A stretch of 29,240 bases of DNA from Planctomycetota bacterium. GTDB taxonomy: Bacteria; Planctomycetota; PUPC01; DSUN01. The translations under genes and the position numbers were made by a program. Of the stretch, positions 7,801-15,800 are shown one piece after another. Numbering within the stretch: position 1 is the stretch's first letter; each line of letters begins with the position of its first letter. The DNA is taken from contig VGYW01000055.1 in assembly GCA_016872875.1 (NCBI GenBank), forward strand, positions 1-29,240, written 5' to 3'. The notes beneath the pieces are model-generated. The model did not search any database. It was given only the letters and a program-made list of their open reading frames with translations, and had not been told where the DNA came from.

Positions 7801-10800
7801 GTGCTTCTTGCCCGCCTCGAGGTCAATCGTCACGTTGTCCTCGCCGGTGCCGCGCACGACCCAGCGCTCGGCGACCTTCTTGCCGTCAATGAAGAGCCGC
7901 ACGCCGTCGTCGCTGCGGACGGTGAAGGTGTAGGTCTCCGAATGGCGGGGCTGGATGTAGCCGGTCCACCGCACGGAGAGGTTCTGGTTGCCGAGCGTGC
8001 GGTCGGGCGGCTTCTTCGAGAAGTCGAAGTCGATCACGGGGTCCACGCGGGTGAGCTTGAGGGCGGTGGGGTTGAGGCTGGTGCCCGTGTAGTATTCGCC
8101 CTTGAGGCCGCTGCCGCTGCCCCGATAGCCCTTGGGGTGGGCGGCCAGCAGCATCACGTCGTCGGCCCCCGCCAGCGCGCCCAGCAGGGCCACCTGCCGC
8201 ACCTTCTTCGGGTCCGGCATCTCAAGGGACACCGTCTTGACCAGGTGGGAGCTCATCGTGTCCACCTCGATCCCCTTGGGCTTCTGGCCGTCGGCGAGAC
8301 TGGTCCAGACGCCCTGCTTTGTGGTGTTGACCATCACGCTCGGGTCTTTGCCCTCCTGGGTGTCGGAGGCGGTGGCCTTGGGGAGCGGGATGCCGGTGGG
8401 CACGGCGCCGCGGAACATGCCCGTGTGCGGGCCGGTCTCCTCGAGCTTGAACCCCTTCAGGAGGTCGCCCGAGCTGGTCTTGAGGTCAACGGGCAACTTG
8501 TCCTTCTCGTCCGTAAGGTCGCAATCGAGGTCAGTGACCTGGACGTAGATTGGGCTTCCGGGGCGGACGACGGAGCCGGAGCGCCCCTCGAAGCGGCGGC
8601 TTTCGACGACGCCGCGTTCGCGCGCGAGGCGGAGCTCCATCGCGCGCTTCTCGGCCTCCTCCTCGCTGAGGATTTCGCCCGCGCTCGCCACCAGCCGCGC
8701 GTCGTACTTCACTTCAAGCGTCTTCGGCGGATAGTGCAGGTCGTTGGCCTTCTGGAACTCCGGCTCGATGACGTAAGAGATGGTGTCGTTGCCCCTGACC
8801 TCGAGCTGGAGGTTGTTCTTCTCCACCTTGCCGAGGGCAGTGGCGATGGTGCCGACGAAGAGGTTCTTCTCGCCCGAGCTTGGGAGCAGCTTCACGTTCT
8901 CAAGGTCGCCGCCAGGGGCGGTCGTCACGATGACGGGCACGGCTGCGCCGCCGCGGGCGACCGAGAGGTTCGCGTCCTGGAGCTTCAGCGTGAGGATGCG
9001 GCCTGGGATGGCGACGGTGCGGAGCCTTGGGTTGCCTATCAGGACTTCGGTGGATGCGAGGCCGCGCGGGACTAGGAGCTTGAGTTCGCCCTCCAGCAGG
9101 CGGGCCTCGACGTGGTCGTGCTTGCGCTTGAAGACCTCCTTGAGCTGCTCCTTGGACTGCTCGTAGTCGTTCTGCTCGAAGGCGATGCGCGCCCGGAGGA
9201 AGTGGGCCTCGGCCTGGGTCTCCAGGTTGTCGCTGTCGAGGAGCCGCTCGAGGTGGTTCTCGGCGGTCGCATAGTCCTTCGTGAGGATGAGGAGCTGGAT
9301 GAGGCGGTAGCGGGCCTTGGAGCCGGCCTCGGTGCGGGCGTAGCGCTTGTTGTTCTTCAGCCCCTCGTATTCGATGCGGGCCGCCTGGTAGTTCTGCATG
9401 TCCGCGTAGACGTCGCCCTTGGTAAGCGAGACGGCTGCGGCCACCTCGGCGTCGAGGTCGAACTCGCGGAGCAGGACGGTGAAGGAGAGCTCGAGGGCCT
9501 CCTTGAGGAGCTTCTGCTTGCGCATCTGGTCAACCGCCCAGGCGACGAACTGCGGGTCGAGGGCGGTCCAGCTCTCAGGGAGGAGCTTGAGCTTGGGGGC
9601 CGTGAGCTCCCAGGCGCGGGTCTCGTTGCCCAGCGAGAGTGCCTGCGCGGCCACGTGCAGGTCGTAGGTCGGATGGCCTGGCGCCACGGGGAGCAGCCCG
9701 GTGACCTCACGTGCGACCTTGGCCTTCAGGATGGCGAGCTGCTTGGCGAACTCCTCGCCGGGGCGGTTGCGCCGCTCGACCTCCACCATGAACACGTAGG
9801 CCAGCTCGTGGGCGTTCTTCGCCTGGAGCTTCTCCACAATCGGCACGATGTGGTCCTGGTAGACCTTCGACCAGTCGTTCTCCCACCGCAGGATGCCGGC
9901 GTAGTAGCGGGTCAGGCGGCTGGCCTGGGGCCAGTCCTCCTTCCCGATGGCCTCGGCGATGCGCCGCTGGACGGGCGCGAAGAGGCTCGTGCCGCGGCCC
10001 GCGTGCCGCGTGCCCTCAAGGACCATGTCAACCTGGAGGCGCAGGAACTGTGTGGCCTCATCCTTCTCCGGCGCGGCCCAGTTGGCCGCGACCCCGTTCA
10101 CGTCGTCCAGCACCTGGTCGTAGACCGTGCAGAGGGGCCAGTCGGCGGCGGGAACCCTCTGGTAGACCGGGGCGAGACGCTTCAGGAGGGTGTGGACCCG
10201 CTGGCCGGGTAGGAGTTTCTTCTCGGCCTCGACGGGTAGCGATTGGGCGATGGAGGCCAGGGCCTCGATCTGCTGCGGCGCGGGCCGTTTGCCCACGCTG
10301 TCGAGGTAGGCCGCCAGCCAGGCGTCGGCCTCCTTCTTCAGCTCGAGCTTCGTGTAAAGCCCGTAGGCGTACGCCTCGGTCATCACGTTGAAGGAGCCGG
10401 CCTTGTCCTGCTCCGCGCGGCAGTAGTCCCAGAGGGCCTTGATGAGGCCGGGCGCGACCTTGCACGTGGCCCCCGCGCGCTGGTAGAGGGTGTGGATGAG
10501 GCTGCTGGCGAGGGTGCGGCTGGTGAAGGCGAAGCCGGGCATGGCCACGATCTTCGCCATCTCGTCGGCCGCGAGCTGCGGGGCGAGGGCCTCCTGGCCC
10601 GCGAGATAGCTGAGGGCGTTCTCGCCGCCGAGCTTGTCGTAGCAGGAGGCGAACAGGCTCTTGGGGTCGGTGCGCGGGTTGAGCGCGCCCTTGAGGTGCG
10701 CCCAGACCGCGGGGTCGCCCCGCTCGGCGCCCTGGCAGAGGGCGACGTAGGCCGGGGCGATCTTGTGGAGGGTCGGGCGGGCCTGGTGCTCGCTCGTGCG

Positions 10801-12723
10801 CCGGGCCAGGCCCTCCCAGAGCGAGCCGAGGTCGAGCCGTGGGGCGGTGAGCTCGGCCCACTGGCACAGGCCCTGGCGGTTGTCCCACTGCGCGCTCCCT
10901 GCGCGGCTGGCGATGCCGTGCACGAGCACCTCCGCCGCGTTCCTCGTCTTCTCCCAGCCGCCGGGGATGCGGCCGGGATATGCCTTCAGGAAGGTGGCGT
11001 AGGCCTCGAAGACGGCTTGGTTGAACTGCTGGCTGTTAACCTGGAGGTTATGAAGCGCCGTGTGGGCGTTCATCAGCGGGTCGCTGCCGGGCTTCTTGTC
11101 GTCGCAGTCCTTCTTGAGGGCCTGGAAGCGCGGGTGGTCGGCCCACGGGCGCTTCTTCTGGGCGTCCGCGATCTTCACGAGCTCGCCCAGGAGCGCGGCC
11201 ATCGGGCGGCTTCCCCCGCCCTTCGCCAGTATCTCCGCGAGCAGGTTCAGCTTGGAGTCCATATCCACGTTCGGGCTGAGCATGACGTTGTTGTGGACCC
11301 GGCCCCAGTCGAAGGAGCCTGGGAAGGCGCCCATGTACTCCCTGGCGATTGCGAGGAGCTGAGCGCCGTTCTTCGCCGCGTCGTACCACTTGAGGGCGTG
11401 GGTGCGGAGCTCGAGGACCTCGTTGTAACCACGGCCTTGCGCGGCGGCGTTGAGGAGGGCCTCGAAGCCCTCGCCCTTGGTCGCCTCGAGCACCTGGCTG
11501 TATGCCTGGGGGTCCACGATGGCGATGTTCTTCTTGATGAAGGCGATCGCGGCGGGTGTGTTGCCGCCGAGGTAGTTGCCCGCCACGCGGCTCACCTGCT
11601 GTCGGAGCGCCCAGGGGGTCTTCGCCAGCTTGGCCGCCAGCACGTCGAACTTGCGGAGCATCTCGTCGGGCGGGATGAGCACCTTGTTCGCAACGGCGAA
11701 CACCTGCGGCGAATCGGCCAGGTTGGTGAAGAACATCTCGTAGTGGGCCGGGTCCTTGCCGTCGCGGTAGAGGGGCTCGAGGGCGAGGAGCTTGCGGCCC
11801 TCCGCAATGCGGGCGTCCTCGTTCGCGAAGCTCCTGATGTTCGCGAAGCGCTGGAACATGCCCGACCAGAGCGGCTCCTTGGCGAGGATGGCCTGGACCG
11901 CGAAGGCGCAGCGGACCTGTTCCTCGGGCGGCATCACGCGCGCGGCGTTGGAGAACACCTGGTCGAAGTCGCCCCACTCGTCTGGCCGGCCCTTGAGCAT
12001 GGTGGGGATGAGGGCGAGGTAGCGCTCCTTGTCCCCGCCCCCGAGCTCGAGCCTGTCAGAAGAGGTCTTGAGTCGGCGGTGGACGGCGCCCACCCGCTCG
12101 GGCGTTGGGAAGCGCTCCATCAGCACGCCCGCGACGTCGAGGGCCTTCTCCGCCTCGCCCGCCTGGAGCAGGCGGTCGAGCTGCACGTACCCCAGCGTCC
12201 AAGCCGTCCCGTCCGGGCCGAACAGCGCGACGTACTTCTTGAACTCCTCGGGGTAGGTGTTCCTTCGCAGGAGGTAGCGGATGGCGGCGGCCAGCTTGTC
12301 GCTCCGCTCATTCACGGCCCGCGCGAACGTCAGGAAGCGGGCCACCGCGAGGTTCGCGTCGCCCGCCCTGTCCGCTATCTCGCCGCCGAGGTAGAGGAGG
12401 TCGGGCGTCTGCGTGAGCTGGAGGAGTGCCGAGACGCGTTTCTGCGCGGTGAGCACCTTGCCGCTCGCGAGGGCAGCGTCGAGCGATAGGCGCAGCGCCT
12501 CCTCCGGCGCCTTCTCCTGCGCCAGGAGCTTCTCCAGCGCGACGTCCACCTGGTCGTACTTCTTCGCCGCGAGGGCCGCCTTCGCGTCCTCAATCGCTCC
12601 GCCCATCGCCGCCGAAAGGCAAAAGGCAAAAGGAACAAGGCAAAAGGCAAGACGATTTCTGATTTCTGATTTCTGATTTCTGATTTCAGGCAGCAACGGC
12701 ACGACATTGAGCGTGGCGGGCAT
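4867..12723 (-). CDS. Giant secreted protein: helical repeats, Ig-like modules, PA14, C-terminal TPRs
   Basis: 2618 residues. The N-terminus is MPATLNVVPLLPEIRNQKSE, then the signal core LAFCLVPFAFCLSAAMGGA, both largely from repeat modules. About residues 50-1250 are helical, TPR/alpha-solenoid-like. A beta module with VTDLDCDLTDEKDKL and ETGPHTGMFRG lies near 1393-1440. A PA14 domain spans about 1537-1674 (LKGEYYTGTSL, YTFTVRSDDGVRLFIDGKKV); this fold usually binds glycans. Similar Ig-like modules recur near 1825 (VTDYDEDLTDKRD) and 2241 (VTDPDHDRSDAQD, ETLPHSGVFTG). A Lys/Pro/Glu-rich linker at about 1985-2040 carries two in-frame repeat modules. Residues from about 2340 to the end are BamD/CpoB-like TPRs (ALRDYPHTGLAAQGEFLLAN). 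ATG 12723 was chosen for its GAGAGG site; the frame continues upstream only through repeats to a TTG. Probably a periplasmic or surface scaffold; no enzymatic motif seen. Confidence 0.87.
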   Translation of the reverse strand: MPATLNVVPLLPEIRNQKSEIRNRLAFCLVPFAFCLSAAMGGAIEDAKAALAAKKYDQVDVALEKLLAQEKAPEEALRLSLDAALASGKVLTAQKRVSALLQLTQTPDLLYLGGEIADRAGDANLAVARFLTFARAVNERSDKLAAAIRYLLRRNTYPEEFKKYVALFGPDGTAWTLGYVQLDRLLQAGEAEKALDVAGVLMERFPTPERVGAVHRRLKTSSDRLELGGGDKERYLALIPTMLKGRPDEWGDFDQVFSNAARVMPPEEQVRCAFAVQAILAKEPLWSGMFQRFANIRSFANEDARIAEGRKLLALEPLYRDGKDPAHYEMFFTNLADSPQVFAVANKVLIPPDEMLRKFDVLAAKLAKTPWALRQQVSRVAGNYLGGNTPAAIAFIKKNIAIVDPQAYSQVLEATKGEGFEALLNAAAQGRGYNEVLELRTHALKWYDAAKNGAQLLAIAREYMGAFPGSFDWGRVHNNVMLSPNVDMDSKLNLLAEILAKGGGSRPMAALLGELVKIADAQKKRPWADHPRFQALKKDCDDKKPGSDPLMNAHTALHNLQVNSQQFNQAVFEAYATFLKAYPGRIPGGWEKTRNAAEVLVHGIASRAGSAQWDNRQGLCQWAELTAPRLDLGSLWEGLARRTSEHQARPTLHKIAPAYVALCQGAERGDPAVWAHLKGALNPRTDPKSLFASCYDKLGGENALSYLAGQEALAPQLAADEMAKIVAMPGFAFTSRTLASSLIHTLYQRAGATCKVAPGLIKALWDYCRAEQDKAGSFNVMTEAYAYGLYTKLELKKEADAWLAAYLDSVGKRPAPQQIEALASIAQSLPVEAEKKLLPGQRVHTLLKRLAPVYQRVPAADWPLCTVYDQVLDDVNGVAANWAAPEKDEATQFLRLQVDMVLEGTRHAGRGTSLFAPVQRRIAEAIGKEDWPQASRLTRYYAGILRWENDWSKVYQDHIVPIVEKLQAKNAHELAYVFMVEVERRNRPGEEFAKQLAILKAKVAREVTGLLPVAPGHPTYDLHVAAQALSLGNETRAWELTAPKLKLLPESWTALDPQFVAWAVDQMRKQKLLKEALELSFTVLLREFDLDAEVAAAVSLTKGDVYADMQNYQAARIEYEGLKNNKRYARTEAGSKARYRLIQLLILTKDYATAENHLERLLDSDNLETQAEAHFLRARIAFEQNDYEQSKEQLKEVFKRKHDHVEARLLEGELKLLVPRGLASTEVLIGNPRLRTVAIPGRILTLKLQDANLSVARGGAAVPVIVTTAPGGDLENVKLLPSSGEKNLFVGTIATALGKVEKNNLQLEVRGNDTISYVIEPEFQKANDLHYPPKTLEVKYDARLVASAGEILSEEEAEKRAMELRLARERGVVESRRFEGRSGSVVRPGSPIYVQVTDLDCDLTDEKDKLPVDLKTSSGDLLKGFKLEETGPHTGMFRGAVPTGIPLPKATASDTQEGKDPSVMVNTTKQGVWTSLADGQKPKGIEVDTMSSHLVKTVSLEMPDPKKVRQVALLGALAGADDVMLLAAHPKGYRGSGSGLKGEYYTGTSLNPTALKLTRVDPVIDFDFSKKPPDRTLGNQNLSVRWTGYIQPRHSETYTFTVRSDDGVRLFIDGKKVAERWVVRGTGEDNVTIDLEAGKKHEIMIEYFQSTGEAAITLSWQSKSQKKEVVPTWALFPGTEAQEAATAKADLVVTDTGLSVTLPEPIRLRKLTWVFDDFEGEAVTVKKFTIKDAADKVIVPGKEDFTTGTTNATLEVAPGDKIEVTYNDERRNTKDAPGLTATLNSSYFNGSILLANEVIEQRGEEKWTDYQPAKRCRDGDQLMIIVTDYDEDLTDKRDTVKVEVKSSSGEKLALDALESWVNDTTGERHNHSGVFLALLRLGKKTEKDTLKLAPGDVITASVLDKENTRPGVPVERVYTVEEAGRSKPSLLIYRTTLQSVEDKSEDAKAKLRRMAIRGKKAEETVIYRDEIIARHPEYEEPPAPGGKSEIRNPKSEMPKEPPKEAPKGEPPKGAKGETGKAGEPAEGPKSEIRNPKSEIEASVQAPLLFELTYPKAALNSGSVLTITAVAESELAAAKKANRKPAELKVPMYLKDMATVARDKGYRFLQVLRPKQSALPRRTLPSGQTLERALADERLAEGRFAGIIRLQIGSPGDQIDDIVVGGTREFTQPTEGEVNQYYYRVPTLIVSGSDVIQLRVEDIESKEVTVAKVRLLSNARLELLDMAYTAQKDALHLGESFYVRVTDPDHDRSDAQDKVAVQVAAASGDKLALDLTETLPHSGVFTGSFKPEFLGEKATEKPNPNDQTLGVRFGDEVTFTYRDDTSMLSKEPVDVVVKGRVHYGSDCELATFTKRFKDPEMAVKTRFLMAEALFEMAKEHRKLGQTEKANDEIARGKAILEEALRDYPHTGLAAQGEFLLANLAQELDRNQEAIGRYSNIISNWPDSEYASRSQFKKAICLEKMGNYEQACEEYVKVTYIYPDSPLVADATVRLGNYYYKQKAYKVAGKVFFKFQQRNPTHALACKSLFLSAQCYMKMEDYKESVRLLTLLIDEYTEDKEVRAEAMYWLGDSYFKDRNYAKAYQTFKKLTWDYPESKWAKIARGRLTEDELARFEEERM
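4878..4884 (-). promoter_or_regulatory. Strong Shine-Dalgarno for the GTG start at 4870
   Basis: GAGGAGG on the minus strand, 7 bases before GTG. It lies within the last codons of the upstream 2618-residue protein, so the two genes are probably translationally coupled. Confidence 0.8.
6608..6640. repeat. Heptamer module 2 inserted in frame within the giant protein (copy A)
   Basis: Exactly four ATTTCGG units plus ATTTC, 33 bp or 11 codons. On the coding strand it gives KSEIRNPKSEI at the end of a low-complexity linker. It is identical in length and sequence to 6734-6766 and to 3165-3197. Confidence 0.9.
6734..6766. repeat. Heptamer module 2 inserted in frame within the giant protein (copy B)
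   Basis: Four ATTTCGG units plus ATTTC, coding for KSEIRNPKSEM just before a PKEPPKEAPKGEPPKG linker. With copy A it forms a direct repeat flanking about 93 bp of Lys/Pro/Glu/Gly-rich coding sequence. Confidence 0.9.
12615..12687. repeat. Heptamer modules 1 and 2 at the 5' end of the giant protein gene (73 bp)
   Basis: Module 1 (12615-12654) is five AAAGGCA-type units plus AGACG. Module 2 (12655-12687) is four perfect ATTTCTG units plus ATTTC. It has the same lengths and order as 3125-3197, but the ATTTCTG variant replaces ATTTCGG throughout the array. The coding strand reads SEIRNQKSEIRN then LAFCLVPFAFCL. Confidence 0.9.
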
Positions 12724-12728
12724 TGCAT

Positions 12729-12734
12729 CCTCTC
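12729..12734 (-). promoter_or_regulatory. Ribosome binding site deciding the start at 12723
   Basis: GAGAGG on the minus strand, 5 bases before ATG 12723. No comparable site precedes the upstream TTG at 12798. Confidence 0.7.
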
Positions 12735-12751
12735 TTTCGCTGAGTGCGCGC

Positions 12752-12828
12752 AAAGGCAAAAGGCAGAAGGCAAAACGGCTTCTGATTTCTGGCTTCAATC
12801 AGCAATCAGAAATCAGCAATCAGCAATC
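12752..12828. repeat. Shortened heptamer element in the intergenic gap
   Basis: Three AAAGGCA-type units plus AAACG (12752-12777), two ATTTCTG-type units plus GCTTC (12778-12796), then AATCAGC-type units four times plus AATC (12797-12828). It has the same module order as 4753-4857 with fewer units in modules 1 and 2. It lies upstream of the chosen start of the giant gene, so it should be transcribed but not translated. A second, translated copy follows at 12615-12687. Confidence 0.85.
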
Positions 12829-12830
12829 CC

Positions 12831-15800
12831 CTATTCCTCCTCAAGCTCCAGCTTGAGGCCGTCGTCCTTTGCCTTTCCAGCGGGCGTGAGGTCCTTCGGC
12901 TCGGTCAGGCGGATGCCCTTGGAGCCCTTGTCGAAGAACCGCACGTGGCCCCACAGGTCGGGGTGAAGGGCGGCCTCGGACGGCGCGTCGGCGAGCACGG
13001 ATGTGGCCTTGTTCGACCAGTAGTGCCGGCCGAGGACAACTGTCCCCCCCTCATCCGTCGCCAGCACGCCCCAGTCGAGCTTCAGTCTCACAGGCGGGAC
13101 GCCTGTGCCACCCTTAGCTATGCCCTGGAGGCCCAGGTCGCCGAGCGGAACCGCCGCCTCAACGACATACTGGTTCCCTCCCCCCGACCTCGCCATCTGT
13201 ACAGCGCCCAGTATTTTAACCAGATCGAAGGACATTTTCCACACCGGAGAGACCACTTCCCACTTCTCTTCGGGTTTGGCTTCCGGAGCCACGGGGCGGT
13301 AGACAACCGCGATCGGCGCCTCATCGTCCCGCGTGCCGCGTGCCGCGTGCCCAGCTTCGGGTGATTCGGGACGCGGGACGCGGGACGCGGGACGCGACGC
13401 AAAGGTCATGAGGAGGCGGAGGTCACCGGCGACGGCCTGCTTGCGGGCGGGGTCCGCCTTCGGGTCCGTGCCCAGGCAGAGGTCCACCGCGGCGCCGGTC
13501 TTGAAGAGCTTGTCCCACTGGTTCCCGCTGTTCTTGAGGGGGCCGAGCCCGCGGACCTCGTAGGCCAGGTAGAGACGCTCGTCGTCGTAGGCGATGCGGA
13601 ACGCGGCGTTGTGGGGGATGCCGTGTATCTTCGCGTAGTCGGCGGTCATCAACGGCGTCGGCTCCACGCCGTCCCAGTCCCCCAGGCTGCCGTCCACCTT
13701 GATCGGGTTCAGCGCGCGGAAGCAGTCGAGCACCTTCACGTCGCGCCGCGCGGCCTGGCTGGCGTGGCGCCGCTCCCACTCCTGGGCCTTCCGAACGTCC
13801 TCGGGGCTGACCGTGACCTTGCCGCTGAGGCGCTGGAACTTGTCGAGCCCGACGACCTCCACGACGCTCGCGTGGTTGTGCCCGGCCACGGCGTAGTACT
13901 TGTCGTCCTCGAACGTCCGGCAGAAGTAGCCGCTGAAGTGCTCCTGGCCAGCCGTCACGTCGTCCAGCCTCAGGCCCCGCTGGTGCTCGCGCATTGACCA
14001 GGGCACCCTCTTGGGGTCGCGTATGTCCCTGAAAATCGGCCCAGCTAGCAGCCCGTCGCTCGACCAGAGGGTCCAGGACCCGACGTTCGTCTTGAAAACC
14101 ACGAACTCTCCGAGGTCTCCCGCGTTGGTGGTTTCATGCCCTACCCATCCAAACTCTGAGACCACCTGCGCCGGGTGCCAGGGGCTTGCGGAGTTGAGGG
14201 CGTGGCCCCCCGCGCCCTCGGTCCTGTACGACCAGAACTGCTCCCCATCGGCGCTGTACGCCGCCTCGGGGTTCCCCATGTGGAAGAAGCTCCCGTTGTC
14301 CAGCCGATAGAGGGTGGACATCCAGCCCTTCGTGGCGGCCGCGAGCTTGGGGAACTCCACGGCCTCGTAGACCGGCACGCCGTTGGGCAGGAACTCCTTG
14401 ACCTGGAACCGCGTGGTGCCCGCCTGTGCGCCGAGGTCGCGGTTGAACAGGCTGAGCCCGCTGACCTTCTTCGGGGAGAAGGCGACTTCGGCCAGTTGCA
14501 CCTCGCCGTCGCCGTTGCGGTCAGCCCAGATGAACTGGTGGTCCTCGAGCACCCGCTTGCCCAGGTGGGCTAGCACCCCGCCGTTCCGCTGGAGCGGCCG
14601 CCAGTAGTTCGCAAGGCCGAACGCCGCCGCGCGCTTCAGCCTATCCTTCTCGTAGAGGTATACGATTCCCACGGGGATTGTCGGGCCAGGCTCGTGGGTG
14701 CGCGTGACCATGTAAACCCGGCCCTTGATCTTGATTGGCAGCTCGCCTGCCTCCCAGCCGTCGGGCCAGGTGAGGTTCTTCAGTCTTGTGGCGCCCTTCT
14801 CCCAATCCAGCTCGAACTCCAGGTTGCCATAGAAGAGGCGGCGCTTGTTCCACGGGTCGAGCACCCCGCCGCCACCATACGAGGTGTTGCCCAGGAACTC
14901 GCGGAGGAACTTGCCCTCTGTCGTCCACTGGCTGATCCGCTTCGGCCAATACTGCTCCTCGACGGCCCAGAGGCGTCCCGCCTTGTCCACAGCGATGGAC
15001 GACACGCTCCCGAAGCGGGTCGGGTCCCACGGCCCAACCTGTGTTCCGCCCGCCGCGCCGATGGCCCTCAGGAACTTGCCAGCCGCGTCGTAAACCCGTA
15101 CACTTCGCCGCTCGGACCCGCCATCGAAGACGTAGAGGCCCCCTCCACCATCGAAGGCGAGCGAGGTCGGGGCAACAAGGTCAGAGACAACTGTCTGGTG
15201 CTTCTCGCCCTCAAGGTCAACTTTCATAACCTTAGACTGCGAAAGGGTATACAGCTCGCCGGCCGGGCTGAGGGCGAGAGCGCCGGGGCGGTCGAAGGGC
15301 ACCTCCTTCACCACTTTCTTCGCCTTCGGGTCAATCACCTCGATGCGGCGGGTCACTAGCGGGTCGGGCACCTGCTCACCGCCGATGGATTGGAGCGGCG
15401 CGACGCCGTAGATCCGGCAGCGGGTGGGGTCGAGCTTCAGCCCGCCGCGGTCCGAGCGGATGCCGTAAAGCCCCGCCCTGTCGCCCTCGCGGTGGACCCA
15501 TTGCTCGATGACCCGAAGCCGAATCGCCCGAGTCGTCACTTCGCTCCCCAAATCAACGTAACCATCTATGTAGCGGGCATTTGAGTTGTTGTTGTCGTCG
15601 GGCCAGTAGAAGTACCGCCTCTGCTGGTTATATGTAGCGATATGCTTCCAGCCCTCCTTCTCCGCAATCTCAGCGGGGGCGGCAGCACCCTCGTAAGTCT
15701 CGATTTCCGTTCGCTTTCCGTCTATCTCCATAATCGCCAAGCCGCGAATCCGCTGAGGCTCGGGCCATTCCAGGACGTAAATCCCTGGCTTCTCTTCAGT

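Noticed and set aside
6592..12489. Plus-strand frames of 827 and 748 codons opposite the giant protein
   Set aside because: Same kind of shadow caused by the GC-rich third codon positions; no recognisable domain, and they begin within repeats or mid-gene.
12724..12798. Start of the giant protein at the TTG at 12798
   Set aside because: A TTG within module 3 with no ribosome site; ATG 12723 has GAGAGG at 5 bases and leaves a signal peptide near the N-terminus.
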